Source of the DNA: DASTHG01 sp035491895
GTDB lineage: Bacteria > Gemmatimonadota > Gemmatimonadetes > Gemmatimonadales > GWC2-71-9
Reading direction: 5' to 3'
NCBI GenBank assembly: GCA_035491895.1
Contig: DATJJY010000124.1
Coordinates: 10,212 to 74,211 of the forward strand
Length of the DNA stretch: 64,000 nucleotides
The notes below the pieces were generated by a model. That model saw only the letters and a list, made by a program, of their open reading frames with translations. It had not been told where the DNA came from and did not search any database. Made by a program: the position numbers and the translations under genes. The number at the start of each line of letters is the position of its first letter. Within the stretch, counting starts at the first letter, position 1. Of this stretch, positions 31,925 to 41,553 are shown one piece after another.

Positions 31925-33039
31925 TGCACCGCGTCCTCATCGCTTCTCACGTCTACGTCGAACCCACCTCCCGCGGCAAGCTCCGGGCGCTCGCGGGTCG
32001 CGGCCTCGAGTTGACGGTCGCCGTGCCGCAGCGCTGGCGCGATCCCACCCTCGACCGCACCCGCGAGACCTCCTGGGAACGCACCCAGGCGCTCGAGATC
32101 TTTCCTATCCCGGTGACCCATTCGGGCGTGCCCGGCGAGACGCGCTTCGGCACGCGCGCCCTCGCGGCGCTGGTCCGCGACAAGCGGCCCGAGCTCGTTC
32201 AGATAGAAGCGGAGCCGGAATCCGCCCTGGCGCGCCAGCTGGTGCGCGTCGCCGCCCGGCTGCGCGTACCCACGGTGATCGTCACGGAAGCGAACGTCGA
32301 CGGCGCGCGCACGTGGATGGAGCAGTGGCGTCGCCGTCGCGTGTTGCGCCGCCTCGCAGGAGCGCTGGCGGCGAGCGACAGCGCGGCGCGTCTGGTGCGG
32401 CGCGATGCCCCCAATCTTCCAGTCGGCATCGTGCCGCCCCAGGGAGCCCAGGTGCCTCCCACGCCGGTGCATACGCCGCACGAACACGTCGTCATCGGGT
32501 TCGTGGGACGGCTGGTGCCGCATCGCGGCCTCGATACCTTGCTCCAGGCACTGGCCCAGCATCGGGATGCGCCGTGGCGCCTCATCGTGGCGGGCGACGG
32601 TCCGGAGCGCGAGCGGCTCGAGCGGCTGGCCAGCGAGCTGCGGCTCCCGGCGCGCGTGCGCTGGGTCGGCGCGCTCCCGCCGGAGCGGATCGCCGAGTTG
32701 TGGCCCGACCTCGACCTGCTGGTCGTGCCGTCGCGGCCCACGGCGACCTGGAACGAGCCGACCGGGGTGACGTTGCTGGAGGCGATGGCGCACGAGGTAT
32801 CGGTGATCGGGTCGCGGGCCGGCGTGCTCCCCGAGCTGATCGGGACGGCGGGCCTCGTCACGCCGCCGAACGACGCGGATGCGTTGAGCGCCGCCATCGG
32901 GCAGATGCTCGATCTCGACGTGCGCGCACCGCTCGCCCGGGCGGCGCGGGCACGCGCCCTGGAGCTGTACTCGGACGACGCGGTTGCGGAGCAGACCATG
33001 GCCTTCTGGCAGCGCGTCAGCCGGAAGTCCGCGACGTGA
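31924..33039 (+). CDS. GT4-family glycosyltransferase
   Basis: 371 residues, GT-B fold: N-terminal acceptor domain starting MHRVLIASHVYVEP, C-terminal nucleotide-sugar domain with IGFVGRLVPHRGLDTLLQAL (split blocks GFVGRLVPHRG and LDTLLQAL), VAGDGPERERLERL and the E-x7-E motif in EPTGVTLLEAMAHE. Likely transfers a sugar from a nucleotide donor at the cytoplasmic membrane face. The ATG cannot be elsewhere because the conserved N-terminus begins at once. It overlaps tRNA-Val by one base and lacks a Shine-Dalgarno. Probably co-transcribed with the next transferase. Confidence 0.9.
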   Translation: MHRVLIASHVYVEPTSRGKLRALAGRGLELTVAVPQRWRDPTLDRTRETSWERTQALEIFPIPVTHSGVPGETRFGTRALAALVRDKRPELVQIEAEPESALARQLVRVAARLRVPTVIVTEANVDGARTWMEQWRRRRVLRRLAGALAASDSAARLVRRDAPNLPVGIVPPQGAQVPPTPVHTPHEHVVIGFVGRLVPHRGLDTLLQALAQHRDAPWRLIVAGDGPERERLERLASELRLPARVRWVGALPPERIAELWPDLDLLVVPSRPTATWNEPTGVTLLEAMAHEVSVIGSRAGVLPELIGTAGLVTPPNDADALSAAIGQMLDLDVRAPLARAARARALELYSDDAVAEQTMAFWQRVSRKSAT

Positions 33040-33058
33040 TTCTCGTGGAGTAACCGCC

Positions 33059-34276
33059 GTGCCTCGTGTGCTGCTCGTCCCTGACCTGCCGCTCGATCGT
33101 GCCGCCGCAATGGACAAGTACGCTCACCGCCTGCACGACTGGCTGGAGAGCGGCGACCCGGGGTTCGAGGTGCGGCTCGCCGCCCACATCGGCGAGCTGA
33201 CGCGCGACGCCGGACCCGGTGGCCGGACCTCGGGCAGCTACCGGCGCTGGTGGAATCAGCCGATCGACCCCGAGCGGGTGGTGCTCCCCGGTCCGCTGCG
33301 CGGGCCACAGGGGTTCGCGGCGCGCCACTTCTTCTATCCGGGTCGTCTCGCGCGCGAAGCGAAGCGCGCCGACCTGGTGCACATCCTCGATCACGCCTAC
33401 GCGCATCTCCTCGCCAAGGCGCGGCGGCGTCCGGTGGTGATCACAGTGCACGATCTCATGCCGGTGACGGTGCTGCGCTCCCCCACCGGCGGCATCGCCG
33501 AGTCGTTCCGCAACCGGCTGCTGCTCAGGACGCTCAAGGCGCTGCGCCAGGCCGACGCGTTTCTCGTCGGGACCGAATGGCTGCGGCGCGAGCTGGCCAC
33601 CTGGCTGGGCGACGATCGCAAGATCCACGTCGTGCCGTTCGGCGTCGATCGTTCCTTCTTCCGCGAAGCGCCGGGCGGCCGTGAGCGGGGGCGGCGCGAT
33701 TGGCGGCTGCCGCCCGAGGCCTTCGTCGTGCTGCACGTCGGCAGCACCGTGGAACGCAAGAACGTGCCGCTCGTCATCCAGACGGTGGCACGGCTACGCA
33801 TGGAGGTCGGGGTCGACGTCCATCTCCTCCAGGTGGGCGGCCGCCTTACGACCGACCAGGAGCAGCTGATCGATCGCCTCGGCCTGCGACGCGTGCTGCG
33901 CAGCGTCCCGGGCGCCGATGAGACCACGCTGCGACGCGCCTACAGCGCCGCCGACGTGCTGCTCTTCCCGTCGCTGTACGAAACGATTGGATTTCCGGTG
34001 CTCGAGGCGTTCGCTTCGGGATTGCCGGTGGTGACTTCCGACGCCGGCGGCCTCAAGGAAGTCGCGGGGGACGCGGCGGTGATCGTGGAGGGGCGCGACC
34101 CGGCGGCCTACGTGCAGGCCCTGGTGGAGCTGTCGGAAGATCAGGATCGGCGGGAGGCGTTGATCGCGCTCGGCATGCACCGCGCCGAGGGGTTCACGTG
34201 GCGGCGGACGGCGGAGCGGACGGCGGAAGTGTACCGGCAGTTTCTGACGAGAGGCGTCGGGAAAGCCCTCCCTTGA
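33059..34276 (+). CDS. GT4-family glycosyltransferase
   Basis: 405 residues from GTG 33059 (GGAG 9 bp upstream). Begins VPRVLLVPDLPLDRAAAMDKYAHRLHDWL, shown here only in part. GT-B signatures: VITVHDLMPVTVL, the mannosyltransferase-like HVGSTVERKNVPLVIQTV block, DVLLFPSLYETIGFPVLEAFASGLPVV with the E-x7-E residues in YETIGFPVLEAF. No membrane segment. A perfect 12-bp direct duplication (GCGGACGGCGGA) encodes TAERTAE near the C-terminus. The stop overlaps the epimerase start as TTGA. Confidence 0.9.
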   Translation: MPRVLLVPDLPLDRAAAMDKYAHRLHDWLESGDPGFEVRLAAHIGELTRDAGPGGRTSGSYRRWWNQPIDPERVVLPGPLRGPQGFAARHFFYPGRLAREAKRADLVHILDHAYAHLLAKARRRPVVITVHDLMPVTVLRSPTGGIAESFRNRLLLRTLKALRQADAFLVGTEWLRRELATWLGDDRKIHVVPFGVDRSFFREAPGGRERGRRDWRLPPEAFVVLHVGSTVERKNVPLVIQTVARLRMEVGVDVHLLQVGGRLTTDQEQLIDRLGLRRVLRSVPGADETTLRRAYSAADVLLFPSLYETIGFPVLEAFASGLPVVTSDAGGLKEVAGDAAVIVEGRDPAAYVQALVELSEDQDRREALIALGMHRAEGFTWRRTAERTAEVYRQFLTRGVGKALP

Positions 34277-35418
34277 GAGCCGTCGACCGTCGTGCACAGT
34301 TGCCTTTTGTTCGGCTGTTGATACTCGGACTGCTCGGGTGCCTCGCTCCCATTCCCCCGGTATTGCTCGACTGCAAGAGTGGCTCGCTCACGCCCCCCGG
34401 GCTCATTCCGGGCTGTCTCGCAACCGCGGGCACACTCGGCGCGAGCGACCGGGCGCGCGCCGATAGCCTGATCGCCGTCGCCACGGCCCTGCGCGATTCC
34501 TTGTCCAAGGTCGATGCGGGCGGGGCCCACGAGATCACGGGAGCGCTCCAACACCTGGGCGATTTCTACGGTAACGGCGCGTTCGCAGATAGCGGCCGGT
34601 TCGACCGTATGCTCGATCATCTCGCCGTTACGCTCGAGCACGCGCGCGGAGCACTCGTAGACTACAACGGCAGGATGTTCCCGCTTCGTACGCCATGGCT
34701 CTCGTGGCATGACTATCCCGACATCGGCATCTACTTCCAGCCGGTTAACACGATGCAGGAAGTCGAGTGGCTGATGCCGCGACCCGACGCTTCCGATGAC
34801 AGTGTCGTCGCGATGAGTGAGCGCCTCTATCAATACGCGCTCTGGCGCGAAGCCGACGGCCGTCGATTCCCCGTATGGGAATACGAATTTCCCTGGACCT
34901 CGGGCGGCGTCGCGGTCAAAGCACCATGGATCTCGGGCTTGGCCGAAGGATTGGGACTTGCGCTGTTCGCGGACGCGTACCGGCGGACCAACGATCCGGT
35001 CTGGCGCACACGCACCTATGAGATTCTCAATGCGATGTACGTTCCATGGCAGGACGGCGGTGTGCTCCTTCCCGATACATCGCACGGATATTGGTGGGAG
35101 GAGTACCACCCGACGGTTCAAGTGTGGAATGGGTCAGCCTGGGCGCTGTTGGGTGTCGGCTATGCCGCGCAGGTCACCGGAGACCCTGAAATCTCGCGTC
35201 TCTTTTCCCGGGGCATCGATGCGCTGAAGTACTATACGCCCTTATATGACACCGGGACCTGGACCCTGTATTCGAGAACCCAGGGCTACAACACCGTTGC
35301 CTACCACACTCTCTGCATCGACATCATGGACGCGTTTTACGCGCGGACCGGGGACCCGTGGTTCAAGACCGTGGCCGATCGCTGGCGCTCCTACGTGCCT
35401 CCGCCCGGAGTGCAGTGA
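34273..35418 (+). CDS. D-glucuronyl C5-epimerase-like lipoprotein
   Basis: 381 residues. The C-terminal two thirds match the C5-epimerase fold: IYFQPVNTMQEVEWLM, WEYEFPWTSGGVAVKAPWIS (in part), GLAEGLGLALFADAYRRT, DTSHGYWWEEYHP, WTLYSRTQGYNTVAYHTL. Known relatives convert glucuronate to iduronate in heparan or alter other uronate polymers after polymerisation. TTG 34273 overlaps the preceding stop (TTGA) and starts a short signal sequence with a lipobox LLGC (about residues 20-23), so the protein is probably lipid-anchored in the envelope. Substrate polymer inferred from the locus, not seen. Confidence 0.8.
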   Translation: MRAVDRRAQLPFVRLLILGLLGCLAPIPPVLLDCKSGSLTPPGLIPGCLATAGTLGASDRARADSLIAVATALRDSLSKVDAGGAHEITGALQHLGDFYGNGAFADSGRFDRMLDHLAVTLEHARGALVDYNGRMFPLRTPWLSWHDYPDIGIYFQPVNTMQEVEWLMPRPDASDDSVVAMSERLYQYALWREADGRRFPVWEYEFPWTSGGVAVKAPWISGLAEGLGLALFADAYRRTNDPVWRTRTYEILNAMYVPWQDGGVLLPDTSHGYWWEEYHPTVQVWNGSAWALLGVGYAAQVTGDPEISRLFSRGIDALKYYTPLYDTGTWTLYSRTQGYNTVAYHTLCIDIMDAFYARTGDPWFKTVADRWRSYVPPPGVQ

Positions 35419-35511
35419 AGCCGCTCGCTTAACGCCTTGTATTCCGTCTAGTTACGCACCAATTTTCGCCCTCGCGCTGACTGTCTTTCGCCCTTTGGAG
35501 AGAGCGGGCGC

Positions 35512-37791
35512 ATGAAGGTTCGCCGTTCGTATCGATTCGCGTTGCCGGCTTCCGCCGCTCGCCGCTCCTGGTTCGACGTACTCGTCGGGCTGGCAGCGCT
35601 CGCGCTGACCGCATCGTCGGTCGGTGCCCAGTTGCCCGTCCTGCCTCCACCGTCCCAGGCCCAGTCCGCGCTCGAACAGGCGCTGCAGCAGAACCCGGCG
35701 CTGGCCACACAGATCCGCAACCGCCTGCTGCAATCGGGAATGACGCCGGATCAAGTGCGGGCCCGGCTGCAGGCATCCGGCTATCCACCCACGCTCCTCG
35801 ACTCCTTCATGGGCGGGGATACGTTGACCGGATCGCAGTCCCGCATCTCCGTCGATCAGGTAGCGGCGATACAGGCGATCGGTCTGCAGCCCCTCTCCGT
35901 GAACCTCGTGAATTTGCCGATCGACACCGGATTCATCCGCGCGGTGCGTGCAGCGAGTGCGCAACCGGAATCGGCGAACCAGGTGTTCGGCGTCGACGCC
36001 TTCCGGCGAACAACGACGCAGTTTCTGCCCCTGCTATCGGGTCCCGTCCCGCCCGACTACAAGCTGGGGCCCGGAGACCAGCTCGTGTTGATTCTCACCG
36101 GAGATGTGGAGCTGTCCTACACGTTGTCGGTGACACGCGAGGGGTTTGTTCTCATCCCACAGGTCGGGCAGGTGTTTGTTTCGAACATCACCCTCGATCA
36201 GCTCCGCACGCTGCTCTACACCCGTCTGGGTCGTGTGTACTCAGGTGTGCGTCGATCCAATCCGACGACGCACTTCGACGTCACCGTGGCCAACGTCCGG
36301 GCGAACCAGGTCTATGCCACTGGCGAGGTGAATCAACCAGGAGCTTACCAGATCAGTTCCCTGGGTACAGCCCTCACCGCCCTCTATGCCGCCGGTGGTG
36401 TAACGGAGCGCGCCGACATGCGCCAGGTGTTGATCCGGCGTGACGGACGTATTGTCGATACGCTCGATTTGTACGACTACCTCCTGAGTGGCGATACGCA
36501 TCGCGATAAGCGGCTCGAGACCGGCGATGTGGTGTTTGTGCCGGCACACGGGATGCGCGCGCAGGTGACGGGCGCGGTGAGTCGACCCGCCATTTACGCC
36601 ATCAAGCCGGGCGAGAAGCTGGTGGACCTCTTAAGTGCTGCCGGAGGCTTTCGGCCCGACGCCGAGCTCAAGCGTGTCACCATCTTTCGTTTCCTCCCGA
36701 TCGCCGAGCGGCGGCAGCCGCCCCTGGCGCGTGGGGTCGTCGATGTCGCCCTAGCTCCGGCGGACACGGACAACCCCGCCGTCGGCAACGTCGCCGTTCC
36801 GACGGTGACGCTCGAGGATGGCGACTCGGTCGTGGTGGATTCCCTGCCTCCACGGGTCGCTCAGTACACCGTCGGCATCGCCGGCATGGTGAACAAGCCC
36901 GGAGTATTTCCGTGGCGTCCGGGGATGACTTTACGCGACCTGATGTTGCTCGCGCGAGGTCCACGGATCGGAGCGTATCTGAAAGAGGCCGAGGTGGCCA
37001 GGCTGCCGACCGATCGCTCTGCAGGTCAGTTGGCGACGACGGTTCGCGTGTCGCTCGATTCGACGTATCTGATCGATCGCGATTCGCTGGGCCATTACAT
37101 CGGTCCACCGGGCCTGCCGTTCGCCGCGAGCGGCGCGCCCGAGGTGGCGCTCGAGCCGTTTGACAATGTGCTCATACTCCGGCAACCCGACTTTGACTTC
37201 CAGCGCACGGTGACGGTGCTCGGAGAAGTCCGCTATCCTGGCGTTTACTCACTGCAGACGAAGAGCGACCGTCTCTCCGAAGTGATTGCCCGCGCGGGTG
37301 GTCTCACGCAGCAGGCGTACCCCGACGGCATCCGGTTCATCCGCAGCCAAAATGATGTGGGGCGGATGAACGTCGATCTGGCCCGGGCGTTGCGAGAGAC
37401 CGGAACGTCCGCCAATCTGGTCCTTCAGCCGGGCGACTCGATCTTTCTCCCCGAATACCAGCCGAGCGTGAAGGTGAGCGGCGCCGTCAACTCCCCGGGG
37501 AGCGTCTTGTGGCGCCGGGGCGCTGATCTGAATTACTACCTCAGCGCTGCCGGTGGGTTTACGCAGCGAGCGGACAGGGGCGCGGTGAGTGTGCGCTTCG
37601 CGAATGGAGAGGTGCGGTCCCGCGGCCACGGACTGTTTCATGGCGATCCGAAACCAGGTCCGGGCTCCGAGGTGTTCGTGCCGGCGGAGGACCCGACCGC
37701 GCACAAGACCGATTACGTGGCACTGCTTGGCGCCATCGCTCAGATTCTGGCGAGTGCGGTGACCATCGCTGTCGTCGCCACCAAGCTGTGA
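35512..37791 (+). CDS. Polysaccharide export protein, large OPX with multiple SLBB domains
   Basis: 759 residues; Wza/OPX family outer-membrane exporter. Signal peptide (hydrophobic 24-38, cleavage near VGAQL), an Ala/Gln-rich helical region, the Poly_export domain (about 180-270, DYKLGPGDQLVLILTGD), then four to five SLBB domains (ATGEVNQPGAYQI, VTGAVSRPAIYAI, IAGMVNKPGVFPW, VLGEVRYPGVYSL, VSGAVNSPGSVLW) and a C-terminal hydrophobic helix. Much longer than Wza (~380), similar to the large forms in other phyla. Followed by a Wzz-like gene with GTGA overlap. The 93-bp spacer before it shows no clear signal. Confidence 0.92.
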   Translation: MKVRRSYRFALPASAARRSWFDVLVGLAALALTASSVGAQLPVLPPPSQAQSALEQALQQNPALATQIRNRLLQSGMTPDQVRARLQASGYPPTLLDSFMGGDTLTGSQSRISVDQVAAIQAIGLQPLSVNLVNLPIDTGFIRAVRAASAQPESANQVFGVDAFRRTTTQFLPLLSGPVPPDYKLGPGDQLVLILTGDVELSYTLSVTREGFVLIPQVGQVFVSNITLDQLRTLLYTRLGRVYSGVRRSNPTTHFDVTVANVRANQVYATGEVNQPGAYQISSLGTALTALYAAGGVTERADMRQVLIRRDGRIVDTLDLYDYLLSGDTHRDKRLETGDVVFVPAHGMRAQVTGAVSRPAIYAIKPGEKLVDLLSAAGGFRPDAELKRVTIFRFLPIAERRQPPLARGVVDVALAPADTDNPAVGNVAVPTVTLEDGDSVVVDSLPPRVAQYTVGIAGMVNKPGVFPWRPGMTLRDLMLLARGPRIGAYLKEAEVARLPTDRSAGQLATTVRVSLDSTYLIDRDSLGHYIGPPGLPFAASGAPEVALEPFDNVLILRQPDFDFQRTVTVLGEVRYPGVYSLQTKSDRLSEVIARAGGLTQQAYPDGIRFIRSQNDVGRMNVDLARALRETGTSANLVLQPGDSIFLPEYQPSVKVSGAVNSPGSVLWRRGADLNYYLSAAGGFTQRADRGAVSVRFANGEVRSRGHGLFHGDPKPGPGSEVFVPAEDPTAHKTDYVALLGAIAQILASAVTIAVVATKL

Positions 37792-38738
37792 GCGACCTGC
37801 CTCCGCCACCGTGGTACACGACCGCCCGCGACCTGATTCGTCGCGCGCGCACACACTGGAAGTTCGTCCTTGGGAGTACGCTCCTCGGCGGGGGCGTGGC
37901 CGCGGCCGCCGCCCTGATGCTGCCATCGTACTACCGGTCCGGCGCCGCCTTCCAGGCCGAAGTCAGTGCGCAAACTCAGCTCACCGGTGCGCTCGCCGGG
38001 CTCGCCTCACAACTCGGAAATCTCCCCGTCGGCAATCCGCAGAACAGCCCGCAGTTCTTCGGCGATCTCATCACAACGGACGCCGTGCTGCGGCGTGTCG
38101 CGCAGGCACGCTTTCCGTACCGTGGACGGCTCATCTCGCTGGCCACGATCTATGGATTTGACGACGATTCGGCTGCACTCCGTGATTTTCGCACGGTGAA
38201 GAGACTGCGGACCGCGTTCCAGGTTGACGTCAACACACGCACGAATGTCGTGCGGTTCTCGATCGAAGCCCGCTCGCCGGAACTGGCGAAGGCGCTCGCA
38301 GATACGACTCTGGCGGACCTAAATCAAGCCAACATCGAACTGCGGCAAGCTCGGGCGGCCGCCGAGCATGCCTTTACGGAAGGGCGGGCGGCGGAAGCCC
38401 GGCAAGGTCTCGATTCAGCAGACCATACCCTGGCCGCATTTTACCAGCGGAACCGGAGCTTCGTGAACAGTCCCGATCTGCAGATGGAAGAGGGGCGCCT
38501 AAAACGTGCCGTGGACATGGCCCAGCAGGTATACGTGCAGCTTCGCATGCAGGCCGAGCAAGCCGGGCTTCAGGAGATTCGCAATACGCCGGTGATCAGC
38601 GCGGTCGATCCACCGCTCCTCCCCGTGAAGCGGTCGTGGCCCAACCGACGTCTGGCCGTGGTACTCGGGCTCATGATTGGCATGGCCCTGGCGTTTAGTA
38701 GACTCCTGCTATTGCCGCCCGGATCAGGGGGAAACTGA
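37788..38738 (+). CDS. Wzz/GumC-type chain-length determinant (no kinase domain)
   Basis: 316 residues from GTG 37788, overlapping the export gene stop (GTGA). Inner-membrane copolymerase: N-terminal transmembrane helix (about 28-47), a periplasmic region with coiled coil (about 180-250), a Pro-rich segment DPPLLPVKRSWPNRR and a second transmembrane helix (about 283-303). Controls polymer length with the export protein next to it. Lacks the Walker motifs found in the second copolymerase at 58666. Confidence 0.87.
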   Translation: MSDLPPPPWYTTARDLIRRARTHWKFVLGSTLLGGGVAAAAALMLPSYYRSGAAFQAEVSAQTQLTGALAGLASQLGNLPVGNPQNSPQFFGDLITTDAVLRRVAQARFPYRGRLISLATIYGFDDDSAALRDFRTVKRLRTAFQVDVNTRTNVVRFSIEARSPELAKALADTTLADLNQANIELRQARAAAEHAFTEGRAAEARQGLDSADHTLAAFYQRNRSFVNSPDLQMEEGRLKRAVDMAQQVYVQLRMQAEQAGLQEIRNTPVISAVDPPLLPVKRSWPNRRLAVVLGLMIGMALAFSRLLLLPPGSGGN

Positions 38739-40157
38739 ACGACGATCGATGCTGGCGATCGCCAGGAGGCCGTAGAGCACGTAGAGATTGGCCGTGTGCA
38801 GGGACAGCTCCGTCGTCCCAGCCGTCAGGAACGTCATCCCGCACAGCGACCCGCCAAGTGCCAGCGCCGCGCCGCGCCGTTCCGCCGTGACAACCCGTGA
38901 GCGGCGCAGCACCCACCAGATCAAGAGCCCCTGGTAGATCATGTAGCACGCGAGCGCCGTGACGCCACCTTCGAAGAAGAATCGGACGTAATCGTCGTGT
39001 GCGTTGAAGGGTACGCCGTTGTTGTCATTGACGAGCGGATTCAATACCGTGGTCATTCCCGCTCCGTGGCCGAACCACGGGTGATTGAGGCCGAGCAGCA
39101 CGAGACCGGCCCAATTGATCACGCGCCACTGAAACGAGTTCTCCGATTGGCCCGCGAGCGCGTCCTGCACGCTCGCGCCGTCGAATGCAACTCCTGCGAA
39201 ACGCCGCGTGATCATTCCGCCAGCCAACAGCCAGATCGCTCCGCCAATGAAGATCAACGCGAGTACGACGCGCGCCGCGTGCCGGGCGTCCAGCCGGCTT
39301 TCCAGTACGAGAACGATCGGAAGCGCAGCCGCAAGCGCCAGGATGGCCGTCCGACTATAGGTGAGCGCCACCACGACTGACAATGCGACGGCGAGCCCCA
39401 TGCGCCACGACCGCCGACCCTGGCCCGCCACCAGTGCGCAGATGAGCGGGATCAGGTACTGCGCGAAAGAGTTCGGGTGGGAGAAGGTTCCCTGGAGCCG
39501 GAGCGTGCCGTCCGGCTCTATGAAACCGGTGCCGGTGACGAGCTGTTCCATGGCAACCAGAAGGGGGAGGACTGCGCCCAATGCCAGGTACATCCAGGCC
39601 CGCCCGATGGCCCGCGGCTCCTCGTCGAGCCACCAGTACATGACGAGGAATGCGGCAACGACGCTCCCGACGCGCAGCACCTCACGCACAGCTTGATTCA
39701 CGCCCTCGGCGCCGTACAGCCAGGATCCCGCCAACGCCATAATGCCGTAGGCGGCAGCGAGCCATACGTGCGTCCGCAGGAGGTCGGCATCGGGCCAGAG
39801 ACGCCGTCCGTCGTGTGCGCGGCGCAGGGCCAGCACGACACCGGCAGCGAGGACGAGGCCGCCGAAGATCACCGCCGGCTGGAGCGCAAACGGTCCAAGT
39901 CCCAGCTGGCGTTCGCTGAACCGATCGAGCGACGGTCGGACCGCAAGCGCCGCAAAGGACAGGGTGTGGAGGGCGGCACGCGGGTGGGTCCATACGAACG
40001 CAACCAGAAGGACGAGCGCGGCCACGCCGGCGATCCGCGGCCAGATCACCGCCCCGACCGCCAGTCCGGCCACCGCCGCCAACCAGACAACCGATCGGGT
40101 CAGTATCCCCTCGGCCGGCCTGCCAACCGCTATTCCTGCTTCACCGCTGGTGGTCAC
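38724..40157 (-). CDS. O-antigen ligase/polymerase family membrane protein
   Basis: 477 residues with about 11-12 hydrophobic helices and a larger periplasmic loop before the last helices. The Wzy_C-type features are visible: LQGTFSHPNSFAQYLIPL, TYSRTAILALA and GHGAGMTTVLNP followed by FNAHDDYVRFFFEGG. It polymerises repeat units or ligates polymer to lipid A core; sequence cannot separate the two. Its 3' end overlaps the Wzz-like gene by 15 bp tail to tail. Confidence 0.85.
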   Translation of the reverse strand: MTTSGEAGIAVGRPAEGILTRSVVWLAAVAGLAVGAVIWPRIAGVAALVLLVAFVWTHPRAALHTLSFAALAVRPSLDRFSERQLGLGPFALQPAVIFGGLVLAAGVVLALRRAHDGRRLWPDADLLRTHVWLAAAYGIMALAGSWLYGAEGVNQAVREVLRVGSVVAAFLVMYWWLDEEPRAIGRAWMYLALGAVLPLLVAMEQLVTGTGFIEPDGTLRLQGTFSHPNSFAQYLIPLICALVAGQGRRSWRMGLAVALSVVVALTYSRTAILALAAALPIVLVLESRLDARHAARVVLALIFIGGAIWLLAGGMITRRFAGVAFDGASVQDALAGQSENSFQWRVINWAGLVLLGLNHPWFGHGAGMTTVLNPLVNDNNGVPFNAHDDYVRFFFEGGVTALACYMIYQGLLIWWVLRRSRVVTAERRGAALALGGSLCGMTFLTAGTTELSLHTANLYVLYGLLAIASIDRRSVSP

Positions 40158-40209
40158 GACACCACTATAGCTTCCCCAGCCCGCGCGTCACCACTAGCTT
40201 GCGCCTGCC

Positions 40210-41553
40210 ATGACCGGCACCACCGAACCGGATCAGACATCTCCCTCCTCGCATGTCCGGTGGCGATCGCAGCTGTGGTGGAATTCCGCTGGTCAACTCG
40301 CCGGAACCCTCCTGGCACGCCTGAGCCGCGCTGGGGGAATTCTGCTCGCCGCACGATTCCTCGGTCCCGCCACGTTCGGTATTGTTGCGACCGGCCTCGC
40401 GGCCTACGAGTTGCTCCGGGTCGCTACCGAGGCCGGACTCGACACTCGCTTGATCCGCCGTGTCGCCCCGAGTCCCGCCGGCGGTCGCCAAGAGCTGAAA
40501 CGAACCATCGGACTCAAGACGCGGATCGCCCTGCTGGTGGTCGTGGTGGCGATCGCAGCCGCCTGGATCACGGGCGGCCGGCAGTCCTCCGTCGTCACGG
40601 CCGGTCTCGCGCTCGGAGTGTTCGGCCTGGCCGCCGCGGGATCCGTTCAGGCTCTGGCGACGGCCCGACTCGAGGCCCCGCGCCTCGTCCCCTACCAGGC
40701 GGTTGCCGGCGTGCTGTTCTGCGGCGGAGTCGCCGGTACCGCGATCCTCACCCACTCGGACACACTGACCGCTTTGGCCGTCGGATTGGCCGACCTGGTT
40801 GGTGGCGGTATCCAGCTGGGTTACGCAATGCACCCACGCGACACGTCGAGTGCGGCTCCTCCTGCATGGTCCGCCTGGGAAGCGCTCCGTGAATCGTGGC
40901 CGGTAGGTGCAGTCAATGTGATGTCGACGGCCTACGGACGGCTGGGGGTCGGAGTGTTGGCGGTGTCGTGGGGAGCGACCGCGGTGGCGCAGTACGGCGT
41001 GTCGTACCGGGTGGTTGAAGCATTTCTGATGGCGGCCGCGGCGGTCTCTGCGTCCGCCTTCGCGGTCACCGCGCGACTCGATGCGGCCGGAAGCGATGCA
41101 GGGAGCGCCACCGCGTTGCTCGATCATCTACTCGGCCGGCTTGCGCTCCTCACACTGGCCATTGCCGGGGCGATCATCGCGGGCGCCTCGCTCTTGCCCG
41201 TGGCCCTGGGCGAACAGTACCGGGGCGCCGTCGCGACGACACAGGTGCTCGCCTTTGCGCTCCCGCCGATGTTCCTCAACGGCATCTTGACGGCCCACCT
41301 CTACGGGCGCGGACGGTTCAAGACCGTGATGCGAATCGGCATCGTCAACCTGATCACGAATGCCGCTCTCGTTGCCCTCCTCATCCCCACCACGGGGCCG
41401 CTCGGCGCTGCGTTCGCCATCGTCGGCACGGAGTCGGCGAACACGATGTGGCAGAGCAGTGTCGCTGGGCTCGGACCACGGGCCTGGACATGGTGGGTCG
41501 CCGCGCTCTGCTTTGGCGCTGGCCTGTGCATGTTTCTGGTGTACCGAGCCTAA
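40210..41553 (+). CDS. Wzx-like polysaccharide flippase
   Basis: 447 residues with about 12 transmembrane helices, MOP superfamily. N-terminal helix SAGQLAGTLLARLSRAGGILLAARFLGP, cited in part, with FGIVATGLAAYELL, is typical of Wzx/MurJ-like oligosaccharide flippases. Would flip lipid-linked repeat units for the neighbouring polymerase. Divergent from the ligase gene (52-bp spacer); its TAA stop and the stop of the convergent transferase share bases (4-bp overlap). Confidence 0.85.
   Translation: MTGTTEPDQTSPSSHVRWRSQLWWNSAGQLAGTLLARLSRAGGILLAARFLGPATFGIVATGLAAYELLRVATEAGLDTRLIRRVAPSPAGGRQELKRTIGLKTRIALLVVVVAIAAAWITGGRQSSVVTAGLALGVFGLAAAGSVQALATARLEAPRLVPYQAVAGVLFCGGVAGTAILTHSDTLTALAVGLADLVGGGIQLGYAMHPRDTSSAAPPAWSAWEALRESWPVGAVNVMSTAYGRLGVGVLAVSWGATAVAQYGVSYRVVEAFLMAAAAVSASAFAVTARLDAAGSDAGSATALLDHLLGRLALLTLAIAGAIIAGASLLPVALGEQYRGAVATTQVLAFALPPMFLNGILTAHLYGRGRFKTVMRIGIVNLITNAALVALLIPTTGPLGAAFAIVGTESANTMWQSSVAGLGPRAWTWWVAALCFGAGLCMFLVYRA

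Noticed and set aside
34198..34240. 12-bp duplication (GCGGACGGCGGA twice) at the end of a glycosyltransferase gene as a member of the short-array family
   Set aside because: The period is 12, in frame, with only two copies and no inverted partner; a simple local duplication explains it.
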